A DNA stretch of 34,173 bases, taken from NCBI GenBank assembly GCA_030706285.1, contig JAUZOU010000004.1, positions 1 to 34,173 of the forward strand, given 5' to 3'. Positions 16,457-23,640 of the stretch are shown one piece after another (within the stretch, counting starts at the first letter, position 1; the number at the start of each line of letters is the position of its first letter). The stretch comes from Bacteroidota bacterium. GTDB lineage: Bacteria > Bacteroidota > Bacteroidia > Bacteroidales > UBA1402. Position numbers and translations under genes: made by a program. Under the pieces are notes generated by a model, which was not told the origin of the DNA, ran no database searches, and worked only from the letters and a program-made list of their open reading frames with translations.

Positions 16457-16490
16457 TCACTTGCCTATTAACTATTTATATGGCAGGTGA
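16457..16490. other. Imperfect intergenic hairpin downstream of paralogue 3
   Basis: TCACTTGCC (457-465 of this kilobase) and GGCAGGTGA (482-490) can pair with one mismatch around a 16-base loop, 13 bases past the stop codon at 16504. No T-run follows on the minus strand, so it is not a typical terminator. It could mark an mRNA processing or stability element. The rest of 16349-16503 shows no consensus promoter. Confidence 0.25.
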
Positions 16491-16503
16491 TTGTATAAAT
16501 AAA

Positions 16504-18516
16504 TCAAAATGAATGTTCAGGTTTTTTCCATATAAATCGATAATTAAACCTTCGATTTGGAGCAGCGTCACCACCGGTACAAAATGAAACAGGATCTTTC
16601 AGTTCTTCGGCATTGTCGCTCCATTTGAAATCAATGATAAATTCACTGCTCATTAAATCCAACACGTTCCTTGGAATGGCCGCCTCAATCTTGTTTCCCT
16701 TTTTCCGGTACTTAACCCGGCATCGTTCCACCCAGTTTCCTCCTGCAGGTGAAGAAACATAAGCCATCAGAACAGTCGTTTTCGCATCGACGACTTTCAG
16801 GTTCAGGACATAGTCATAGCCATACCATCCCGTCGCAGAGTTGTGATCGGTATCGATGAAAAGCAGCATCCAGTTTTTGCCGGTACACGGTGAAATGTCG
16901 TTGGCTGTTTCCATATAGAAATAGATATTTTTCTTATCGACAGCTACTTTCGATGTCAGAAAATCGTTCCGTCCTGACTGATCGGAATAATGCAGACCGG
17001 CATATCCGTCATAATCGCGGTGGGCAACATCGCCTTTCGTATCTCTGTATTCGGTTGTGAGGACGTCCCAGTCTGAAAACCGGCCATCTATGGTAACCGG
17101 ATGGTATCCCTGATTAACAGGAACCGGCCGTACCCCCTTATACCGTCTGATGTTCTGAGCCAACTGCATATAATAATTGTCCGTATACCCATCCTTCATC
17201 GGTTGAATCGTCCGGTTAAACTCCGAATTGTACTGGTCGACAAAGAAGTAGTTGCTTTTCCGTCCCATAAAAGTGACACTATCTGTCTCTTTGTCCGGGA
17301 AAAACATACCGGCTGTCCATTCATTCCAGTCATTCACATAGATAAACTGAGGATCGGCCTGAAGGGCTTCGTCCCATCTTTCCTGAAAATACAAGCCGTA
17401 TTGGGTGGAATTGCCGGACGTTGTGCCGGCCGGTTGGGGTAAGTCATATTGATTGAGCAATGGCTCCCCGCCTTTTCTGGTCCAGGATTTTCCGATCATC
17501 GTAATCGGATGCTGAGCGGCTGTCACGGCCGCTTCTTCCCGTACTCCGTTACAGGTTGAAACCAGGTCAACCACAGGTAAATTCCGGACCCGTTCGTCAC
17601 TAAGATCATAACCGAAACTCCAGTTGCCTTCAGTTCCGACAAAACGGGACCCTCCCCATTGATAGTAACCCCACCACATATTCCGCAGGGTGAAAAATTG
17701 CTTCACCTCTTTAGAATAGTCTTTATAATAGGGTTCAGTATAATCCGGATCTCCATAATGAGGATTCGTCCGGTTAGTTACGGCGTCGGCTTCAAAATGG
17801 CGGTTGGGATGCTTGATGGCATTGGAATTGGCGTCAAAAAACGGCGTCGCATTATATAGCAGCAATGGTTTCCCCTTCCAGTAAAACCAAAGATCCTTAT
17901 ATTGACTGGCCTTGTAAATACGGTCATAAATATCCTGGACCACCGTAATGACGTTCCCGTTAAATGCCCAGAAGCAAAACGCGGGAACTTTGTTGCCTTC
18001 CGTCTTCATTTGCTCCATGACGTCAAAAACCGATGTCCACTCATCCCAATATTCCACCGCATTGGTGGCATCCATAATCAGGACATCTACGCCTGCATCC
18101 GAGAGCATGGACAGGTCTTTTCTGATGACATAAGGATCCCGGCTGAGAAAATAACCATTTTCCGGTTCGCCCCAATGGTAATACCCGCCGCCGTTCTCCC
18201 AGTCTTTACTTTTTCCGTCAAATCTGGCATCCGGATTTTTCTTTAAGATGTCCGTTACATTCTTGTAGCCGGCCGTTTTCAGTTTTGCCAATTGATCTGA
18301 ATGCCAGGTGACATAAAAAATACCAACGATCCTTTGCTTGTCCGGTTTTAACGATCCGGCCTGTTCGATACCTGGCATGATCCGTCCCAAGGCATCCGTA
18401 GCTACCCATGTATCCGGATAGATATCTCTGAACCCGCTCGTTTCCGGTTTAGCAGTTGCCAGTACAGGCAATCCTAAAAAAAACAGCATATAGAGGGCCA
18501 ATCGTCGTTGATTCAT
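16504..18516 (-). CDS. GH99-like TIM-barrel protein with CBM9-like domain, no sorting domain (paralogue 3)
   Basis: The ATG at 18516 gives 670 residues and a normal signal peptide (MNQRRLALYMLFFLGLPVLA); an ATG at 18543 adds 9 residues and sits only 6 bases after the upstream stop. The barrel has RIVGIFYVTWHSD, GVDVLIMDATNA (Asp149) and VNDWNEWTAGMF (Glu399). The CBM9-like sandwich spans about 471-660, with YRDTKGDVAHRD, SGRNDF, IYFYMETA, HNSATGWYGYDYVL and RRFNYRF. Unlike its two paralogues it stops right after the CBM9-like domain and has no T9SS tail, so it probably stays in the periplasm. It sits between a GH106-like gene and a GH78 gene, which ties it to rhamnose-containing oligosaccharides. 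I know of no characterised activity for this architecture. Glycosidase activity is inferred from the fold-like motifs and the neighbours. Confidence 0.85.
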   Translation of the reverse strand: MNQRRLALYMLFFLGLPVLATAKPETSGFRDIYPDTWVATDALGRIMPGIEQAGSLKPDKQRIVGIFYVTWHSDQLAKLKTAGYKNVTDILKKNPDARFDGKSKDWENGGGYYHWGEPENGYFLSRDPYVIRKDLSMLSDAGVDVLIMDATNAVEYWDEWTSVFDVMEQMKTEGNKVPAFCFWAFNGNVITVVQDIYDRIYKASQYKDLWFYWKGKPLLLYNATPFFDANSNAIKHPNRHFEADAVTNRTNPHYGDPDYTEPYYKDYSKEVKQFFTLRNMWWGYYQWGGSRFVGTEGNWSFGYDLSDERVRNLPVVDLVSTCNGVREEAAVTAAQHPITMIGKSWTRKGGEPLLNQYDLPQPAGTTSGNSTQYGLYFQERWDEALQADPQFIYVNDWNEWTAGMFFPDKETDSVTFMGRKSNYFFVDQYNSEFNRTIQPMKDGYTDNYYMQLAQNIRRYKGVRPVPVNQGYHPVTIDGRFSDWDVLTTEYRDTKGDVAHRDYDGYAGLHYSDQSGRNDFLTSKVAVDKKNIYFYMETANDISPCTGKNWMLLFIDTDHNSATGWYGYDYVLNLKVVDAKTTVLMAYVSSPAGGNWVERCRVKYRKKGNKIEAAIPRNVLDLMSSEFIIDFKWSDNAEELKDPVSFCTGGDAAPNRRFNYRFIWKKPEHSF

Positions 18517-18549
18517 CTTTTGTATTGTTGTATACCTATTCATGTCCGT

Positions 18550-21500
18550 TTAATAATTCACCGTTGTCAAATAAACAGGGCCCGCCAATCCTGATGGCTG
18601 CAAAGGCGATCCGGTATGGTACGGATTGACGATGCACCATGTCTTCCGGCTTTCTTCCGGCAGTCTGCTGTCGCCGATCAACCGGTTTGCCCAGGTATTG
18701 ACGACTGAGACCTCTATTTCATTTGTTCCGGTTCTGATTGCCTTTTTAATATCAACATGCCACGGTGCCGTCCAGGCACCTCCTACTTCCATACCGTTTA
18801 CCTTAACCCTGGCCATGGCCGAGAGCCTGCCTAGTTCCAAAAAAAGCCTGTCACACTGAGGTATCCGGTCCAGCGTCACGGTCTTTTGGTAAACAGCTGT
18901 GCCTGAATAGTATCTGATACTGTCATTCGAACTGTTGGTCCACCAATCAAGCCTGTTTGTTTTTTGCGGTTGTCTGGGGCCATCGAAGGCCGGATCAAAC
19001 TGAACAGTCCAACCGGCAGAAAGATCGGCCAAGGTGTCCGGTTCCGGGCAATTTATACCGGCAGAACTAGCAACAGTCATTGCTCTGCCGCTTGCTTTTT
19101 TCCTGAAAACAATAAAAGTACTTTCCAAAGGTTCCAGCTTGATGGGGACAGTTATCCCCTCTTTTGCCAGATGATAGTCCGGCAACAACCGGACGGATCC
19201 ATCGACTGGATTCCACCATTCAGGTAACTTGTTTCTGGTATTAAAACAAGGTTGGATCATCTGAACCGTTTCAGCCTGATTGGAAAGAAAATAGATGTCT
19301 TTATCTTTCAATCTTCTGTGTACAAACAAGATGGAATCGTTGTGTTCGATCAGGCAATCCGGTCTGTGACCAATCAGTCGGAAAACCTCCTTCATATCCA
19401 TACCATTGATAATCATTCCTTTTCCGACGTTGGCATATCTCACAGTCTTGCCATCTACCTTTCCCCAGATTTGATGAGCCGTTTCACTGACTTGTTTGTC
19501 AGCTTCCGGATAATGCCGGAGACTCGGAGACCGTTTGGGAGGTATGCCTACAACCACCGCTCCCGCATGGATCAGTTTCGAAATTTTTTTTAGCAGTTCA
19601 GGACGCATAGTCTCTTGTTTGGGCAAAACCAACACCCGGTAGCTCATGCCCCCCGGCAAGATGATTTTTCCATCTTTTACGTTTGCCTTAAACAAAACCT
19701 CGCTGTTGATGTAATCGAACGAATAACCCTGAGGAAGCGCAGGATCGCAGACGCCTGTCATTTTCGGCGTATCTTCTCCGATAAAATAGGCCACGTCGGC
19801 AACGTACGTTCCCTGCTGAAGCAAATAGTCACAACGTTTCAGATAGGATATAAAGAGATCCAGATAGCTAAACCAAGTATTCTTGCGGTTAAACTCGTTA
19901 CCGAACGGCGCATTGACACCCGGATATTTATCGTCATAGGGTTGCTGGATATACACATGAAGCAATGTATTGTTGATGCCTTCGGTAAAGAAACGGTCGC
20001 CTCTGCGTTTCATTTTCAAGGGGTAGCCTGAAAAAGCCGTACCACCGCTCGTGAACGATTCCGATGAGACCTTCCTTTTCCCGTATATATGGGCACAGGA
20101 AGAGGCTGCCCTATTCTCGATGTTTCCTAGTTCTCCCTCACTCCAGAATTCTCCCGAAACTTCGTCGGACTGTCCGCCGTATTGCAGAAATTCGCCTGGA
20201 AATCCCCAGTGCCCATAATTCTCAAGCCAAGTGGTCAATCCGTTTTTATGAGCCATCGTTCTTAACCCCCCGATGTAATTATAAGCAACCTTATCGGCGA
20301 CCAATCGCCTGAGATCCCACAGAAACCGGTCCGATTGATCACGGTTACTAACCACATGACCATTCAACACCGGAATAAACGGTACCGGATCATAGCCATA
20401 GGTTTTCCGGAATGTCTCAATCAAACCATCCGTCCAATTTTGCCCGCCGGTCTCATAACTGTCGGCAACCACCACTTTCCAGGTTTTTCTATCCTCAGCC
20501 GGTATTCGCCGCCTGATCTCACCGATAAAGGCATTGAAATGGGCACAAATATGCTGTTTGCTCATTTTATCGGCTTCCAGGCCTTGTGCCGGATAAAACG
20601 CCGGTTCATTTTTAACGCCGGTTGGTGTCATACCAGCCCTGACAATCTTCCACCGGCCTTCCGGAATGTTCCACTTCAGGTTTCCCGACGCATCCATATA
20701 GCGAGAAATATCTTGGACGGTTGATGGATGAATGTACAATGAATCTGCTGTTTCAGGCTGTCCGGGCCATCTATAATCAGACCATGCAGGAAGGGGAGTC
20801 TGGTGCATTTTGGCCAGAGATTTCTCAATAAAATTTTCCTCCAGCGGTTCCGGAGACAGTAAGATTTTCGAGAGTTCGCTTCCAGGTCTAATTTGATCCA
20901 ATATCAGTCTGACTGAAACCGTCCGGCAGTCGGGTACGGCCACCGTTACCGGTCCGGAAGGGTTAAAACCGACTTTCAGGTCATTGTTTGTCCTGTCCAC
21001 GTCAAATTGCCGGATCAGCCGGTAGCTACCGGCTTCCTGAACCAGCAACTGCACATGAAATGCCGATGTACTGCCAGGACCCGGATAAATCGAAACAGCT
21101 CTCAACACTTGAGCTTTTTCAGACTGAATGTCTATGGTCAATGTGTTCACCGACGGTAACCTGACTGACGTCTTGACATCGGTCTCGACAATCTTAGTCA
21201 ATCCGACAATGTCAGGAATAGAGCGGACCGTCAACGTCCGACCGGCCTGCTGACTGTTTGTTTCAGCCAATACTGGATAGGCCAGCACCCTGACATCCTG
21301 AAAACAGTCATCCGGTTTGACCAACTGGATAGTTGTTTGCGCCGGCCCGGAAACTTCCTTCTCTGACATGGACAAATAGCGCATCGCCTCTTCCGGCTTA
21401 ATCCAGGGACCACCCGACTGGCTCCAGCCGGGGCTGTTAAAAATGCCGATTTCAATGTTCAGTTCCGACGCCTTTTTTAAGGCAGCATGAAGAATGTTCC

Positions 21501-21828
21501 ACCATTCATCGCTGAACATCCTGACCTTTCCTCTCGGCATATCCGACAATCCGATATTTCCGATAAACGCCCTGTTGATGCCGGCCGCTTTCATTGCTTC
21601 CAGATCTTTCACCACGCCTTCTTCTGAAATATGATCGGAAAGCCAGTACCAATAGACAGACGTCTGAATGGACCAAGGCGCCTTGATAAAGGTCCGTTCG
21701 ATGGTTGACATGGAAGCAGCCTTGCATACAGATAGCTGCATGACAGTAAAAATGCCGACCATACAGAATAGCCAAAACTGAGTGGCGTTCCTGAAACTAC
21801 CCATGTATTTTTGCATTCTTACTATCAT
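18550..21828 (-). CDS. GH106-like alpha-L-rhamnosidase
   Basis: This protein of 1092 residues has the usual length for GH106. After a signal peptide (about 1-38) come SVYWYWLSDHISEEGVVKDL (57-76), close to the GH106 'WWHWMNGNITKEGI' opening, and NSPGWSQSGGPWIKPEEAM (131-149), a strong GH106 signature. DSYETGGQNW (Glu459) and SSESFTSGG (Glu590) supply two conserved Glu residues whose spacing fits the acid/base pair I recall for Bacteroides BT0986. A GH2-like sugar-binding sandwich closes the protein (about 985-1085, with LFLELGRLSAMARVKVNG and GTNEIEVSVVNTWANRLIGD). Family members remove alpha-L-rhamnose by inversion, with calcium. It starts 27 bases after susD2 and ends 6 bases before the next upstream ATG, so it is part of the same operon. 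It is probably periplasmic. Substrate linkage is unknown. Confidence 0.88.
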   Translation of the reverse strand: MIVRMQKYMGSFRNATQFWLFCMVGIFTVMQLSVCKAASMSTIERTFIKAPWSIQTSVYWYWLSDHISEEGVVKDLEAMKAAGINRAFIGNIGLSDMPRGKVRMFSDEWWNILHAALKKASELNIEIGIFNSPGWSQSGGPWIKPEEAMRYLSMSEKEVSGPAQTTIQLVKPDDCFQDVRVLAYPVLAETNSQQAGRTLTVRSIPDIVGLTKIVETDVKTSVRLPSVNTLTIDIQSEKAQVLRAVSIYPGPGSTSAFHVQLLVQEAGSYRLIRQFDVDRTNNDLKVGFNPSGPVTVAVPDCRTVSVRLILDQIRPGSELSKILLSPEPLEENFIEKSLAKMHQTPLPAWSDYRWPGQPETADSLYIHPSTVQDISRYMDASGNLKWNIPEGRWKIVRAGMTPTGVKNEPAFYPAQGLEADKMSKQHICAHFNAFIGEIRRRIPAEDRKTWKVVVADSYETGGQNWTDGLIETFRKTYGYDPVPFIPVLNGHVVSNRDQSDRFLWDLRRLVADKVAYNYIGGLRTMAHKNGLTTWLENYGHWGFPGEFLQYGGQSDEVSGEFWSEGELGNIENRAASSCAHIYGKRKVSSESFTSGGTAFSGYPLKMKRRGDRFFTEGINNTLLHVYIQQPYDDKYPGVNAPFGNEFNRKNTWFSYLDLFISYLKRCDYLLQQGTYVADVAYFIGEDTPKMTGVCDPALPQGYSFDYINSEVLFKANVKDGKIILPGGMSYRVLVLPKQETMRPELLKKISKLIHAGAVVVGIPPKRSPSLRHYPEADKQVSETAHQIWGKVDGKTVRYANVGKGMIINGMDMKEVFRLIGHRPDCLIEHNDSILFVHRRLKDKDIYFLSNQAETVQMIQPCFNTRNKLPEWWNPVDGSVRLLPDYHLAKEGITVPIKLEPLESTFIVFRKKASGRAMTVASSAGINCPEPDTLADLSAGWTVQFDPAFDGPRQPQKTNRLDWWTNSSNDSIRYYSGTAVYQKTVTLDRIPQCDRLFLELGRLSAMARVKVNGMEVGGAWTAPWHVDIKKAIRTGTNEIEVSVVNTWANRLIGDSRLPEESRKTWCIVNPYHTGSPLQPSGLAGPVYLTTVNY

Positions 21829-21855
21829 ACGTCTGATTGATTTGTTTGGTTAACC

Positions 21856-23640
21856 TTATTCCCAACCCGGATTTTGAATGCTGTATCCCAAGTATTTTTT
21901 AAGACGAAGGATTTCATCATTCGGAATCGGAAATAAATAAAATTTATCAGTAGCACAGTTGCGTTTTTCCACGACAAAGCGCTGATAATTATACTTGCCG
22001 ATCATGATTTTGTTTATGCGCATACCAGTGACGACATGATCGGTTGCAGACAGCGTTTTCCATCTTCTCGTATCGAAAAAGCTTTGTTCCTCAAATGCCA
22101 TCTCCACACGGCGTTCATTTCTCACTCTGGCTTTGAACTGTTCGGCAGTCAATCCTTTCAGATCGGGCATTCCCGCTCTTTCTCTAACAGCATTGACGGC
22201 CAAATAAGCTTTTGAAGGTACCGTTGTTTGGCTCTTCCCGACAGCTGCTTCAGCCGATGCCTCTGCATAATTCAGGTACAACTCGGCCAGCCTGAAGGCT
22301 TTGAAATAGCCGTCATATGTTGCATCTATATTTGATTTATAGGAAGCACTTTTTCTCATGTAATAGCCTGTCCGGGTATATTTGAGGCAATTGGGCGCAT
22401 TTTTCTCGACAAGCCCACAGTTGCCCCCCACATAGGTATAGACATTGCTGGATGTCGCTAAATTATAAATAGAGCCGTTGTAATAAATCGACGCTTTCAA
22501 ACGCGGATCACGATTCTCATACGGAGCGCTTTCACTGTATTTGGTAGCCAACGGATTGACGATCGGATCAAGATGCAGCGAATCTCTGTAACCCAGAATG
22601 GGCTGAATGCCGTCAATGGTTTCATAGCAATCGACCAGTTCCTGAGCCGGACAGTCTCCTGCATACATTTGACCGTCTGTGATGGGAAGTCCATCGTATT
22701 TGTACATGCTGTATTGTGCATTCATCTCCAGAATGGTTTCCTTGTCAATGATCCGTTCCGGATCGGACCTGTTCAAAAAATACGCATCATACGCTGAAAT
22801 ACCGTCACTTGCAGCCGGAGTAGCCTTGTACAATTCATATCCATGTGCCAAACAACTATCCAGACAACTTTCGCAGACAGTACTTGCCTCGGCCCAGGTA
22901 ATCGTACCGTCGGCCCATAGCGGACTAGCGGCATAAAGAGCCGTTTGAGACTTGATGGCACAAGCTGTCGCCTTATTAAAACGGCCTCTGTCGGCATCCG
23001 AGGTACCAGATATCCATCCGATCACCTCATTTGAATAACTTAAAACGGAATCACAATCGGCAAAGATCTGTCTGGCACAATCGGAAAAAGGAGCCCGCTT
23101 GATCTTCGAATAATCATAATTCAACGGAATTTCCCTGGTAAGCAATGGCACGCCTCCATACCGTTTGATCAACTGTAAATAGTAATAGGCTCTTAATGCA
23201 TACGCCTGAGCTTTATAGTTTTTTCTGTCGATTTCTGTTTTGACGATGGCCGTATCGATGTTGGCCAGGAATTTGTTGCAATACCGGATGCCACAATAAT
23301 AACGGTTCCAGGCATCACCGTTCAGCGGGATATTTGTCGGAGATACTTCTCCGGCACACCACCTGGTTGCCGAACCGTTTTCTATATCTCTGGCACTATA
23401 CGCTTCCGAACTATAGCCAGCCAGAAAGCCCGACCTGTCATAGCTCATACCGAAGCTTTCGAGCTGACTGTAACATAAGTTCAAATAACCGGCTGTCTTT
23501 TTCGCATTCGAAAACACATCTTCATAGGTGATTTTGCCATCCGGATACTCTTCTATGTCCATACAAGCGGAAAAAGAAAGGCAGACCAGACAAAACAAAA
23601 ATCCGTATAGTTCAATTTTCTTATACATATGCTGTCTCAT
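21856..23640 (-). CDS. SusD-family glycan-binding lipoprotein (SusD2)
   Basis: This 594-residue protein is a SusD/RagB-type surface lipoprotein. The lipobox LSFSAC puts the lipidated Cys at 26 (22 if the second ATG is used), followed by MDIEEYPDG, an acidic stretch like the Bacteroidota surface-export signal. The helical TPR-like core includes AQAYALRAYYYLQLIKRYGGVPL, and the end has the usual AYLAVNAVRERAGMPDL, ERRVEMAFEEQSFFDTRRWK and FYLFPIPNDEI. It caps its SusC partner and captures glycan at the cell surface. The start ATG shares one base with the stop of susC2 (TAATG), which indicates translational coupling and a dedicated SusC2/SusD2 pair. Sequence differs clearly from SusD1, so the two pairs probably accept different ligands or fragment sizes. 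Confidence 0.96.
   Translation of the reverse strand: MRQHMYKKIELYGFLFCLVCLSFSACMDIEEYPDGKITYEDVFSNAKKTAGYLNLCYSQLESFGMSYDRSGFLAGYSSEAYSARDIENGSATRWCAGEVSPTNIPLNGDAWNRYYCGIRYCNKFLANIDTAIVKTEIDRKNYKAQAYALRAYYYLQLIKRYGGVPLLTREIPLNYDYSKIKRAPFSDCARQIFADCDSVLSYSNEVIGWISGTSDADRGRFNKATACAIKSQTALYAASPLWADGTITWAEASTVCESCLDSCLAHGYELYKATPAASDGISAYDAYFLNRSDPERIIDKETILEMNAQYSMYKYDGLPITDGQMYAGDCPAQELVDCYETIDGIQPILGYRDSLHLDPIVNPLATKYSESAPYENRDPRLKASIYYNGSIYNLATSSNVYTYVGGNCGLVEKNAPNCLKYTRTGYYMRKSASYKSNIDATYDGYFKAFRLAELYLNYAEASAEAAVGKSQTTVPSKAYLAVNAVRERAGMPDLKGLTAEQFKARVRNERRVEMAFEEQSFFDTRRWKTLSATDHVVTGMRINKIMIGKYNYQRFVVEKRNCATDKFYLFPIPNDEILRLKKYLGYSIQNPGWE

Noticed and set aside
2491..18516. Assigning the barrel paralogues directly to GH99 or GH71
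   Set aside because: Only the NEW motif and a general barrel pattern agree; the second GH99 Glu is absent and the remaining blocks differ, so I keep it as 'GH99-like'.
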